Assembly (NCBI RefSeq): GCF_000496755.2
Contig: NZ_AYKS02000087.1
Coordinates: 1 to 60,883 of the forward strand
Origin: Serratia sp. DD3
GTDB lineage: Bacteria; Pseudomonadota; Gammaproteobacteria; Enterobacterales; Enterobacteriaceae
Reading direction: 5' to 3'
Length of the DNA: 60,883 nt
Both the position numbers and the translations under genes were made by a program. This document shows positions 47,308 to 56,190 of the stretch, piece after piece. Below the pieces are notes generated by a model. It saw only the letters and a list, made by a program, of their open reading frames with translations. It had not been told where the DNA came from and did no database searches. The stretch's first letter is position 1. Every line of letters starts with the position of its first letter.

Positions 47308-48768
47308 ATGGTCAATAAAAAGCAAACATTAATCGTTATTAACTTATGCAGTTTTTTAGTTTTGCTCTATAGCCTTTCCATGATCCCGCCGATGCTCATT
47401 GCTCTCATTTATAAAGAGAAGAGCCTGTTTTCATTTTTTTATACGTTGATCATCTCCAGTTTGGTCGGCGGGCTATGCTGGCAGATAACGCGCCAGAAAA
47501 AAGTTCAATTGCATACCCAAGATGGTTTTTTAATCATTGTACTGTTCTGGGTATTCTTCTCTCTGATCAGTGCGCTGCCATTGTGGATAGATAACACACT
47601 AAATATCAGCCTTACTGATGCGATGTTTGAGGGTGTCTCTGGTATCACCACCACCGGTGCCTCAGTTCTCAGTGACCTGAATAAGGTCCCGAAATCTATT
47701 CTTTATTACCGTGCTCAACTCAATTTTATCGGTGGTTTGGGGGTTATCGTCTTAGCAGTGGCAATATTACCGCTGCTGGGGATAGGGGGCAGTAAGCTAT
47801 ACCAATCTGAAATGCCCGGCCCATTTAAAGAAGAACGGCTCACGCCAAGGCTGACCGATACGGCTAAAACCCTGTGGTCAACCTATATGCTGCTTGCCTT
47901 GCTTTGTGCCTTGTCATTCCGTATTGCAGGTATGCCATGGTTTGACGCTTTGTGCCATGCCCTTTCTACGATTTCACTGGGGGGGTTTTCCACCCGCAAC
48001 GAGAGCTTGGGCTATTTTAACAGTGCGCCAGTAGAGATAGTGGCGGGCGTCTTCTCCCTACTTTCAGCAGTCAACTTTACGCTTTACTTTGTGGCCGCCC
48101 AACGCCGCAGCTTGATGCCATTATTTAAAAACACTGAATTACGTTTCTTTTTATTTATCTTTACGACGATTGCCGTGATTGTCTGCACTCAGTTAGTGAA
48201 TTCAGACAGGTACCCATCACTAGAAGCCGTCGTCCATGGTTTTCTTCTTACCGCCTCAATGATGACCGACAATGGCTTGGCAACCGGGGATTATGCCACC
48301 CTCCCCTCCAACACAGTGATTTTACTGCTGGCAGCCAGTTTCTTTGGTGGTTGCGTCGGTTCGACTTGTGGCGGAATCAAGGCTCTGCGCTTCTTGATCA
48401 TGTACAAACAAAGTCGGCGTGAACTCCATCAGTTATTACATCCCAATGCAGTTCATATCATCAAAGTGGGCAGTTCCCCGATACCCGATCGCGTATTACG
48501 TTCAGTATGGAGTTTTTTCTTTCTCTATATCTTTTTCAGTTGTTTCTTTATATGGGCGTTAAACTCGATGGGCTACGACTTGATGACCTCTTTTGGCACC
48601 GTCGCGGCTTGTATTAACAATATGGGATTGGGAATCGGTGAAACGGCCGCTGGCTTTGGGGTCTTAAGTTCACCAGCAAAATGGTTGATGTGTGCAACTA
48701 TGCTCTTTGGCCGTTTGGAAATTTATCCTATTCTTATTTTGTGCTCACGCACGTTCTGGCGCTCCTGA
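47308..48768 (+). CDS. Trk-type potassium uptake channel subunit (TrkG/TrkH family)
   Basis: A 486-residue membrane subunit of K+ uptake that needs the cytoplasmic regulator TrkA, whose gene is not here. Four pore loops are visible: TTTGAS near 113, STISLGGFST near 230, MMTDNGLATG near 320 and INNMGLGIGE near 432. The third loop differs from TrkH (TTAGFTT). IGGSKLYQSEMPGPFKEERL matches TrkH-like regions. A TrkG-like second Trk subunit is plausible; the true trkH is expected elsewhere. The 279-bp upstream gap has no gene. Confidence 0.88.
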   Translation: MVNKKQTLIVINLCSFLVLLYSLSMIPPMLIALIYKEKSLFSFFYTLIISSLVGGLCWQITRQKKVQLHTQDGFLIIVLFWVFFSLISALPLWIDNTLNISLTDAMFEGVSGITTTGASVLSDLNKVPKSILYYRAQLNFIGGLGVIVLAVAILPLLGIGGSKLYQSEMPGPFKEERLTPRLTDTAKTLWSTYMLLALLCALSFRIAGMPWFDALCHALSTISLGGFSTRNESLGYFNSAPVEIVAGVFSLLSAVNFTLYFVAAQRRSLMPLFKNTELRFFLFIFTTIAVIVCTQLVNSDRYPSLEAVVHGFLLTASMMTDNGLATGDYATLPSNTVILLLAASFFGGCVGSTCGGIKALRFLIMYKQSRRELHQLLHPNAVHIIKVGSSPIPDRVLRSVWSFFFLYIFFSCFFIWALNSMGYDLMTSFGTVAACINNMGLGIGETAAGFGVLSSPAKWLMCATMLFGRLEIYPILILCSRTFWRS

Positions 48769-48813
48769 ATAACCTCACTGGAATCTTCAGCAACATGCGT
48801 TTGTGAAACTGAG

Positions 48814-48845
48814 CTCATTCCTGGTAGCGGTGCTGCCGGAATGAG
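48814..48845 (+). terminator. hairpin after the Trk gene
   Basis: CTCATTCC and GGAATGAG form an 8-bp stem with GGTAGC/GCTGCC pairing inside, 46 bp after the stop. It lacks a T-run, so termination strength is uncertain. Confidence 0.45.
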
Positions 48846-48907
48846 TTACCAGCGTACAGTGAGTTACTTGAAGCAAAATATGAAAAACAAAAACTAAATA
48901 TTAACGC

Positions 48908-48966
48908 CATTCAAGCTGCAGAAAAGTTAGCTCAGTACACTTCGCCAACGATCTGCAACCTGAATG
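48908..48966. repeat. palindromic repeat, short copy
   Basis: CATTCAAGCTGCAGA (48908-48922) and TCTGCAACCTGAATG (48952-48966) are inverted with 13 of 15 positions pairing. It ends 14 bp before the stop of the next, minus-strand gene. Confidence 0.6.
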
Positions 48967-48979
48967 AACTGAGGTCTAT

Positions 48980-49477
48980 TTACTCTAAAACAGCTTTTGG
49001 CATCGATTTCTCAATACCGGAGATAATCAGCGATTTAATCGCTTCACAGACTTCTGCAAAGTCTTCTGGTACTGATGCCACTTCGCAAGTAGAAGCATCA
49101 TCACCAACGCCCACCACCGCAAACAGCTTAGGACCTTCATAATAAAGTGAAATACTGACACCATGGCGATAGCCACCGGTTATTGGGGTATCATCCAACG
49201 TAGTGACGATGAGAAAATTCAGTCGATAATTATTGTCTAATTGTAATCTTGGTAGATAGGCAGACTCAAACTCCCCCTTCGCATTCAAGACACCAATTTC
49301 CACATAAGCCCGTGGTTCATTTTGCGCGATAAACCAACGATCTGCTGGCAAAGACAACGACTTAAAATACTCCTGTACAAGTACAGATGCTTTCTCCTGC
49401 AAGTTATTCCGAAGCTGCAGCTGAGCAGTAACCAATTGTAAATGCTTCGCCTTTAAATCGTTAAATTTCGTCTCCAT
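48980..49477 (-). CDS. hypothetical protein, unrecognised family
   Basis: A 165-residue soluble protein with no family I recognise. I chose ATG at 49477 because GGAGATAG lies 3-10 bases ahead; an in-frame start four codons earlier overlaps that site. Residues 5-40 are helical and rich in Gln/Leu (possible coiled coil), residues 45-130 look beta-rich (WFIAQNEPRAYVEIGV, YRHGVSISLYYEG), and the end is helical. No signal peptide or membrane segment. It stands alone between repeats. The composition is like its neighbours. Confidence 0.65.
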   Translation of the reverse strand: METKFNDLKAKHLQLVTAQLQLRNNLQEKASVLVQEYFKSLSLPADRWFIAQNEPRAYVEIGVLNAKGEFESAYLPRLQLDNNYRLNFLIVTTLDDTPITGGYRHGVSISLYYEGPKLFAVVGVGDDASTCEVASVPEDFAEVCEAIKSLIISGIEKSMPKAVLE

Positions 49478-49906
49478 ACCTATCTCCACACAATTTAATT
49501 CTTATACAGGATTGATATCCCCCCTTAACAAGGTGGGGCCCTACCGCTTTCAGACCAGAATCTGACTCCTCTGGGCGAATTTTGCTTTATCGAGTGGCAT
49601 GACTGCATAACACGCTGTCAGCTATAAAGATTTTAGCACAGGTTTAGCAGAGAACTACCGCATATATCATAAAGTTAAATGAATATAGAATACTGCACCT
49701 ATCCGCGCTAGTCGGTTCTGTTATATTTCTAGCCTTACGCGCTATTTGCCCAACCCGCTAGAGTACGATAAGCGATAGCCAAACCCTGGTGTATCATGGC
49801 CTGACGAACCGCAGCACTCATCAAGGCACCATATGTGTGGTAGTGAACACTATACCTGTGCTTAAAGCGTAAAATTAAAGCTCAACTAAACGGTAAACAC
49901 AGCTAA
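49478..49906. other. gap with a possible short relic
   Basis: Mostly non-coding. On the minus strand from about 49868 to 49737 one frame stays open and reads HRYSVHYHTYGALMSA, then VRQAMIHQGLAIAYRTL, ending WANSA and a stop; it could be the tail of a lost gene. I recognise no family. A likely promoter for the gene at 48980-49477 lies near 49500-49600. Confidence 0.3.
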
Positions 49907-50446
49907 TCAAGGAAGAATGCGCTTTCCCTGTGCATCGAGCAAATAGGTTAATATTGCGGTGCCATCCTGGCCTACGCGAAATTCGCCATAGCGGGCATCG
50001 GCAAAACGTTCGGCATCCCCTTCCTGAAAAAAGTAACTTGGCGTGCCAATATTCAACCAACCATTAGACAGGTGATATTTCATCAGCACCTCTTGGGCTT
50101 TCAGCGGTTGACCCCGGTAGAAACTGGCGTTAACCGCCCGATGTTGCGCATCAAGCTCAACCACAATTTTCTCACGGTTTACCGGTTCAGTGCAGAGGGT
50201 GGCGTCATTTTGACAATCTAGGCTCTGCTGCACCCCATCATCCAGAAGCTGACGGTTTAACGCATAATTCAGTGCCATATAATCGCCCTGCATCAGCGAA
50301 CGTGGATCTACCGGGGCCAACTCTAATATCACCACCGTGCCATGTTTCAGCAGCCGTTCTTTTTGATAAATAGACAGGTTGACGATAATCAGCACCAGCA
50401 GAACTATGCCGGCCATTAGCCACTTCATCACGCTTTTAGTTTGCAT
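49907..50446 (-). CDS. GDYXXLXY-domain protein
   Basis: A 179-residue protein with one N-terminal transmembrane helix (about 8-28) and an extracytoplasmic domain with the family hallmark QGDYMALNYAL near residue 72. Families with this motif are usually encoded beside DUF2157/DUF4401 membrane proteins, as here; function is unknown. I chose ATG at 50446, preceded by GGAGAGAG; it overlaps the end of the upstream gene by 11 bp, which implies coupled translation and probably a complex of the two products. Two cysteines near residues 97 and 104 could form a disulfide. Confidence 0.85.
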   Translation of the reverse strand: MQTKSVMKWLMAGIVLLVLIIVNLSIYQKERLLKHGTVVILELAPVDPRSLMQGDYMALNYALNRQLLDDGVQQSLDCQNDATLCTEPVNREKIVVELDAQHRAVNASFYRGQPLKAQEVLMKYHLSNGWLNIGTPSYFFQEGDAERFADARYGEFRVGQDGTAILTYLLDAQGKRILP

Positions 50447-52637
50447 GACTCTCTCCGGTTTTAACCTGTAGTAACTTTTTCGCGGCCAAGGCCAGCCCCA
50501 GTAAAAGCAGACCACTGACTAACAGCAACAGTGATTTTTGCAGCAATGTGACACCGAGAAAGTAATACCAGCCGATAAGATAAAGCATAAAGAAACAACC
50601 GGTAACCACCAACAATCCTTTACTGCCCTGATAGCGCGCTGCCAACAATAATGCCAGCCCGAAGCCAATCCCTGGGGAAAAAATGGCGATAGCACCACAA
50701 AACAGTGCGGCAGAGAGATAAACTGCCGAGGCTGATGATGGGAATCTGAAGACCTGAAGCAATGCCGCGCTGATTAAACCAGCAGCGATACCGATACCTA
50801 CCATCAGCGGCAAAGAGGCATGAAAAAATGAATGCCAGAAAAGATCATCAACAAAAGAGTAGTTAATGCTGCTAAAGCACAACAACATCATGCCGGCAGG
50901 AATACCATACAACAGTGGCGCAATTGCTGCCGTTTGCTGATTGCGGGCTGCTTGCCAGATATTTTGCCGCGCGATCACCCACAGCCAGATTGCCACCACC
51001 CCGGCGATCAACAAAGCAATAATCCCAATGGCGATCTCTTGCGGTAAATGCGTACTGGCCAGGACACTCAAAGGCAAGATCAACGTGACGATGAAAGCGA
51101 CAACGGCCATAAAACGATACATCGCATCCGGCATGACCCATGCCATTACGGCCAATATTGGCAGACACCCCAGCAAACTAAACATAAGGTTGTTGTTCCA
51201 ACCTAAATCATCCAGTAGTAAAGAAACACCGAAGCATAATCCAAAGGTTGCGGCAATGGCCCATGCCAGGCCGATCTGGTGCTTGCCAATACCCGGAGCC
51301 CGTAACAACGCCACCGCCGGGATGGCGATAATTAATGAACAGATAATCAGCCCGCCGCCACTTAACGAATCAAGCATATCGGTAACAAACAGTAGTAATG
51401 CCAACAGAAAAAGAATGATTATCGCAGCAAACCAGCCACCGACCGCCAACGCAGCACGTAAATACCACGGCAAATGATGCGAATGATCGATTTGACCCAC
51501 CTCGGCAAGCTGATCATCATTTAACAATTGCTGCTGGCGGAGTTCCTGCAGTAGGCTGGCGACTTCGTTTTGTGCGACGTCCACTTCCTGGCGGTGATAC
51601 AACTCACGCCGCCAATGCAATAATAGTGCGCCCCCTGCAACCAGCCATAGCGCCATCAGTAAACCCAGCGCAAACAGCGTGCCGATATCCCATCTACTGT
51701 CGAACATTTGCGTCAGCAATACGCAGCCAACGACCATCAAGCTGATAACACCCAATGTCAGCATGCAGAGATCAGGACGACGATATCGGTAATAGAAATA
51801 CCCGGCCAGTAGCGTGGCTCCCCACAGAATGAGCACCATTATAGCGGTGTAGGAACCTTGCCAGTTCCAAATCGCCTGATTAATCAGCGGGGTTATGGTT
51901 AGCAGCAGGTAGCCCATCATCACCCGGGGCAGCCAGCGACTGGCCAACCAGCTAGTCGGCTCTTTCTTACTGGCATATTCAGCCAATGCTTCACGCACAA
52001 TCAGGCATAACCCCTGCACAGCGAGGTAGCCAGGCAGAGTGAAATCGGTCATCCAAGAGTCAAAAAGGGACGTTGTCTGGCTGGAGTGGTAAAGTTGAAA
52101 TGCCAGATTAGCGATGACCCAAGTACAGAGCCACAAGCCATTTTGCCGGCCAATCAGTGCCAGTGGCAACAACACAAAAGCCCAAGCGCGGAACAACTCC
52201 CAGCTGTCGGCACCGGTTTGATAAACTTGCCCATACAGCGCAAATAACCCGCCAAAACTCAACCCCACGGCGAGCAATGCCATCTGGGATAAGGCATCAT
52301 ACCAGCGCCACCAGACCACCAGCGCCAGCGCTAAAATCAATAATTCAATCAGGGCAAATTTTGCCATTCTCGGCATGGCGACCCAATTCCAGGCGATGAA
52401 AAATATCGCCCCAGCCACCAGAGCCAAAAGCCCAAGCAAGGCGAGAAACACGCTAAGAAAGCGGCGCCAACCTATAATATCCGGCCGTACGCCACAATAG
52501 ATAAGGATTTGCTGGTACGCAGTTGGCGACAGCCTGCTGCTTTCTGATGAGGCGTTCATTAATACCGGGAGAGTTCGGCACAGATGCTCTGCGGCCCTTG
52601 AAGGCATAACCCCTTGGTGCTGTGACGATAGTTCCAT
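50436..52637 (-). CDS. DUF2157-DUF4401 polytopic membrane protein
   Basis: A 733-residue protein with around 20 hydrophobic segments. After a soluble N-terminus (about 1-55), DUF2157-like helices cover roughly 60-345; a hydrophilic loop at 345-385 (EVASLLQELRQQQLLNDDQL) separates them from the DUF4401-like half. The two domains are often separate genes and are fused here. I chose ATG at 52637 because AAGGA lies 7-11 bases upstream. Function unknown; it overlaps the GDYXXLXY gene. The upstream gap (52638-52976) has a CCGGAA/TTCCGG hairpin near 52862 and no gene. Confidence 0.85.
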   Translation of the reverse strand: MELSSQHQGVMPSRAAEHLCRTLPVLMNASSESSRLSPTAYQQILIYCGVRPDIIGWRRFLSVFLALLGLLALVAGAIFFIAWNWVAMPRMAKFALIELLILALALVVWWRWYDALSQMALLAVGLSFGGLFALYGQVYQTGADSWELFRAWAFVLLPLALIGRQNGLWLCTWVIANLAFQLYHSSQTTSLFDSWMTDFTLPGYLAVQGLCLIVREALAEYASKKEPTSWLASRWLPRVMMGYLLLTITPLINQAIWNWQGSYTAIMVLILWGATLLAGYFYYRYRRPDLCMLTLGVISLMVVGCVLLTQMFDSRWDIGTLFALGLLMALWLVAGGALLLHWRRELYHRQEVDVAQNEVASLLQELRQQQLLNDDQLAEVGQIDHSHHLPWYLRAALAVGGWFAAIIILFLLALLLFVTDMLDSLSGGGLIICSLIIAIPAVALLRAPGIGKHQIGLAWAIAATFGLCFGVSLLLDDLGWNNNLMFSLLGCLPILAVMAWVMPDAMYRFMAVVAFIVTLILPLSVLASTHLPQEIAIGIIALLIAGVVAIWLWVIARQNIWQAARNQQTAAIAPLLYGIPAGMMLLCFSSINYSFVDDLFWHSFFHASLPLMVGIGIAAGLISAALLQVFRFPSSASAVYLSAALFCGAIAIFSPGIGFGLALLLAARYQGSKGLLVVTGCFFMLYLIGWYYFLGVTLLQKSLLLLVSGLLLLGLALAAKKLLQVKTGESHAN

Positions 52638-52976
52638 ACCGACATCCTTGCAATTTTAGGTTTAACTCATCAGAAACTCTATTGTACGGATAAGCGCACC
52701 GGGTGGCAAAATCACCACCCACTGCTTCAGCCCCCTTGTGAGGCACCAACTAATCACCTTAGCACCGTGAGCGTCATTGTTTTAGCAGGCAAAGAATTTT
52801 CTGCCAGGTTGAATTGAGAAATAAGGTCAAATGCTTGGCAAGGCACTCTGCATATAAAACCCGGAAACGAAATCTGTTCCGGATCTTCTCACCGTGCAAG
52901 GAGCGTGCAACTGAACCTTAAATGATCGGCATTACACCTTAATGCATTTTTTTGTATGCCATATGCCCTATGCCGC

Positions 52977-53582
52977 TTATGATTGCTTGCGTAATTCTAT
53001 GCCCACATTCCCGCCGGGATGTACCGCCAGTAATGCTTCTTTGCTAAAACCACGCCGTTCCATTAGGCAGACACAGATGGCATCAAACAGTGCCAGCACT
53101 AAAACGATGGATGTCGTCGCTAACATATTTAGCGAGTCGATTTCTTGCTGCACATGTGTTTTTAGCACTAAAGCAGAAACCTGCGCGATAGCTGACTGAT
53201 CATTCTCCGTCACACTGATAATCTTCACCTGCTTACGTTGCAGCGTCGGTAACAAACGGGTCAGCTCGTCGGAATTACCGCCACGGGAGATCAGGATAAT
53301 AATGTCCTGTGGCCCCAAAAAACCCAGATCGCCGTGGGCCGCATCGGTCGCATTCAGGTAAATCGCCGGCTGTTCCACACATGCCAGCATATGGGCCACT
53401 TTTCGTGCCGCAATACCTGATGTACCTACGCCGGTTACCGCAATTTTTCCACAACATCCGGCCAGCATATCCAGCACTTGTAACCATACCCGTTGGTCGA
53501 CATTCTCCTTTAATACTGACAGCTCACGGCTGTAAGTCATCCAAGCATCACTGGCCAACTGCCATTCATCACTTTGGCTCAT
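52977..53582 (-). CDS. SIS-domain sugar-phosphate isomerase (KdsD/GutQ-like, no CBS domains)
   Basis: A 201-residue cytoplasmic protein equal to the SIS half of arabinose-5-phosphate isomerases. GKIAVTGVGTSGIAARKVA near residue 45 and ISRGGNSDELTRLLP near 98 bind phosphosugar; AAHGDLGFLGPQD and LLAVHPGG are hallmarks of KdsD/GutQ. CBS domains are missing. It would interconvert an aldose and ketose phosphate, perhaps arabinose-5-P and ribulose-5-P; a hexulose-phosphate isomerase is the alternative. It is the last gene of the sugar operon, overlapping the kinase by 4 bp. Confidence 0.85.
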   Translation of the reverse strand: MSQSDEWQLASDAWMTYSRELSVLKENVDQRVWLQVLDMLAGCCGKIAVTGVGTSGIAARKVAHMLACVEQPAIYLNATDAAHGDLGFLGPQDIIILISRGGNSDELTRLLPTLQRKQVKIISVTENDQSAIAQVSALVLKTHVQQEIDSLNMLATTSIVLVLALFDAICVCLMERRGFSKEALLAVHPGGNVGIELRKQS

Positions 53583-55216
53583 GCCTCCTCCTGCATCAAT
53601 TCCTGATAGCGCATATGGTCGTGATACATCTGATGGAATACCCGATATTTGCGATCATAATAGGCTTTGATTTTATTGGTTTGCGGCGTGACTGTTTTGC
53701 CGATTCGGCTCATCGCCGTCATTGCCTCTGGCAGCGACTCAAATACGCCAGCGGCCACTGTGCCCATCATGGCGCTACCTAACAGCATAGCTTCGCTCTC
53801 TTCAGGCAAGAGCATGGCGCAGCCGGTAGCATTGGCATGCTCTTGTACAAAGATCGGGTTCTTTGTGCCTCCACCGCTGGCCATCATAGTATCAATGCTA
53901 TAGCCATTCTGATTCATGGTTTCGATGATATGCCGCGTCCCTAAAGCCAGCGCCTGAATGGTCGCCAGATAGCGCAGCGCCATATCCTCAAAGGTTATCG
54001 AAAGCTTTAACCCGGTAATAATACCGGTCAGATTCGGGTTTGCCCGCGGCGAACGGTTGCCGTGGAAATACGGCAAAATATGAATGTCCTTGGTCAGGAA
54101 GGCGATATTCTCCGGCTCCCCGGCCAGCTGGCGCAAAATATGATTCAACGCCTCATAGATGGTTTCCCCTTTGCTTTTGGCTTGTGCCAGCAGCTCCGGA
54201 TAGCACGGATGGGTTTGAATAATATGGTCTATCAAGGCCCCAGTTGCCGACTGCCCCCCCTCATTCAACCAGTATTTCGGCAAAATGGCGGAGTAATATG
54301 GCCCCCAGATACCGCCAATGAAATGTGCTGAGCGGGACATCGCCATATGCGCCGTTGAGGTACCACCAATCAATGCTATTCGCCGATCAAAATTGGCATT
54401 TTCGCCAGCAACCCCACTCGCACCTAAAATACCAATCGTACCGGCGTGAGCATCAATAATGGAGACGCTGACCGCAGTGCCGGGGATCAAGCCCATTTCT
54501 GACGCCGCCCGTTGGCTTAATCCGCGTCCCAATGGCTCGCCCATCGGTTTAACCATAGCACCGATTTTTGCCGCATTGTTATCCAGTAAATCAGCCAACC
54601 CGATCAATTTGAAATAGGACGAGTTCCAGCGGTCTTCATGGCCCAGATAAGTCCATTTACAGACAGTAGAACAGAGCGAACGAGTTTCATCTTTCGTTGC
54701 ACGCCAGGTCAGAAAATCTGGCAAATCAAATAGATGCCCGACATTGCTCCACGTGGTTGGCATATGTTGTTTTAGCCATAGTAGCTTTGGCGTTTGCATT
54801 TCCGGTGAAATCACCCCACCAACAAACTCCAGCACCGGGTGTTTGGTGGCATTAATCCGCTCCGCCTGCGTAATCGCACGGTGATCCATCCAGACAATCA
54901 CGTTTTGCTCACTCCGCCCCGATGGGCTGACCGTCAGCGGATTTCCTTCTTTGTCCAGTACCACCAGCGAGCAGGTAGCATCAAACCCCAATCCTTTCAC
55001 CTGAATAGGATTGATATCGGCCTGATTAACCGCATCGCGCACCGCATTACACACCGCCTGCCAGATATTATCGGATGACTGTTCCACAAAATCGGCCTTG
55101 GGCTTAAACATGGCGATTTCACGGCTGGCCTGCCCGGCCATGCGGCCCTGCAAATCGAATACACCGGCTCTTGCGCTGCCAGTTCCTACATCTACGCCGA
55201 TAAAGTAACTTGCCAT
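53579..55216 (-). CDS. FGGY-family pentulose kinase (D-ribulokinase-like)
   Basis: A 545-residue cytoplasmic sugar kinase. I chose ATG at 55216 (MASYFIGVDVGTGSAR) with GAGGGAT upstream. The phosphate-1 motif DVGTGSARAGVFD is at the N-terminus, GFDATCSLVVLD near 87 is typical of the 5-carbon kinase branch that includes human FGGY and yeast YDR109C, IIDAHAGTIG lies in the middle with the catalytic aspartate, and MMASGGGTKNP near 450 is the C-terminal ATP loop. D-ribulose or a related pentulose is the likely substrate. It overlaps the isomerase gene by 4 bp and follows the transporter genes. Confidence 0.88.
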   Translation of the reverse strand: MASYFIGVDVGTGSARAGVFDLQGRMAGQASREIAMFKPKADFVEQSSDNIWQAVCNAVRDAVNQADINPIQVKGLGFDATCSLVVLDKEGNPLTVSPSGRSEQNVIVWMDHRAITQAERINATKHPVLEFVGGVISPEMQTPKLLWLKQHMPTTWSNVGHLFDLPDFLTWRATKDETRSLCSTVCKWTYLGHEDRWNSSYFKLIGLADLLDNNAAKIGAMVKPMGEPLGRGLSQRAASEMGLIPGTAVSVSIIDAHAGTIGILGASGVAGENANFDRRIALIGGTSTAHMAMSRSAHFIGGIWGPYYSAILPKYWLNEGGQSATGALIDHIIQTHPCYPELLAQAKSKGETIYEALNHILRQLAGEPENIAFLTKDIHILPYFHGNRSPRANPNLTGIITGLKLSITFEDMALRYLATIQALALGTRHIIETMNQNGYSIDTMMASGGGTKNPIFVQEHANATGCAMLLPEESEAMLLGSAMMGTVAAGVFESLPEAMTAMSRIGKTVTPQTNKIKAYYDRKYRVFHQMYHDHMRYQELMQEEA

Positions 55217-55234
55217 TGTTTTATCCCTCAATTC

Positions 55235-56188
55235 TTAAGCCTTACGATTCTGTAATGCGATAAAGAGGATCAACACCCCACCCCATAGCGCCATAGTCAG
55301 GTAGCTACTTACCCCCAGCAAATTCAGGCCACTTTCCAATAATTGCAGGACTACTAGCGCCAGAATCAGGCCGATAATGCGACCAAAGCCACCATCCGGG
55401 TTAATCCCACCCAGCACCGATGCCAGAATGGTCACCAACAGATAGGACTCACCATAACCGGCTTTGGCGGAATTAAATTTTGCCATCATCAGGATGGCCG
55501 CCCCCCAACCCAATAAGGCTGACAGGATATAGACCGCAATTTGCACCCGATGGGTATTCACGCCGCTGAAACGGGTCGCCTGCTCATTAGAGCCGACCAG
55601 ATAGATGCTGCGCCCCAATGTAGTATGTTCAAGCAGCACCCATAACCCAACCGAAACCAGCAAGAACAGGATCATCGCGACAGGAATGCCAGCAATATTA
55701 CCGCTACCAATGTATTGAATTACTGGCGGGAATCCGGAGATAACATCACCGTTAGACAACAAAATATTCAAGCCGGTAATCAGTGTCATGGTACCCAGCG
55801 TGGCTAGAATCGGTGATACACCAATCACCGAAATCAACATACCGTTTAAGGTGCCAATCGCTACCGCCACCAGCAATCCGGCAGCTAAAGCCAGTAATAG
55901 AAACAGTGGTTGATCCGGATGGCTGACAATGATGGCAGCCATGACTAATGAACAAGCATTGGCTCCGGCAATTATCGATAAGTTAATGCCGCCAGTCAGC
56001 ATGGTCAGCCCCATTCCCAGTGCCAACATGCCTAAAATCGGCAACTGTGAGGAAATAGACTGGAAATTACCCAAGCTGAAAAAGCGTTGCCCCAAGGTCA
56101 AAGAGAAGGCCAACATGACCGCCACCAGAATCAACAATTGCAGGCGGATAATACGGTCGTCAGGAATAGTTCGGTTTAGCCAGGTCAT
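55235..56188 (-). CDS. sugar ABC transporter permease (RbsC family), second
   Basis: A 317-residue inner-membrane permease with 8-10 helices. GLTMLTGGINLS near 60 and the coupling-region motif SVLGGINPDGGFGRIIG near 237 mark the ribose-type permease family. It follows its partner permease by 2 bp and precedes the kinase by 18 bp. Two different permeases in one operon suggest a heterodimeric channel, as in Lsr-type transporters, rather than the homodimer used for ribose. Confidence 0.92.
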   Translation of the reverse strand: MTWLNRTIPDDRIIRLQLLILVAVMLAFSLTLGQRFFSLGNFQSISSQLPILGMLALGMGLTMLTGGINLSIIAGANACSLVMAAIIVSHPDQPLFLLLALAAGLLVAVAIGTLNGMLISVIGVSPILATLGTMTLITGLNILLSNGDVISGFPPVIQYIGSGNIAGIPVAMILFLLVSVGLWVLLEHTTLGRSIYLVGSNEQATRFSGVNTHRVQIAVYILSALLGWGAAILMMAKFNSAKAGYGESYLLVTILASVLGGINPDGGFGRIIGLILALVVLQLLESGLNLLGVSSYLTMALWGGVLILFIALQNRKA

Positions 56189-56190
56189 TA

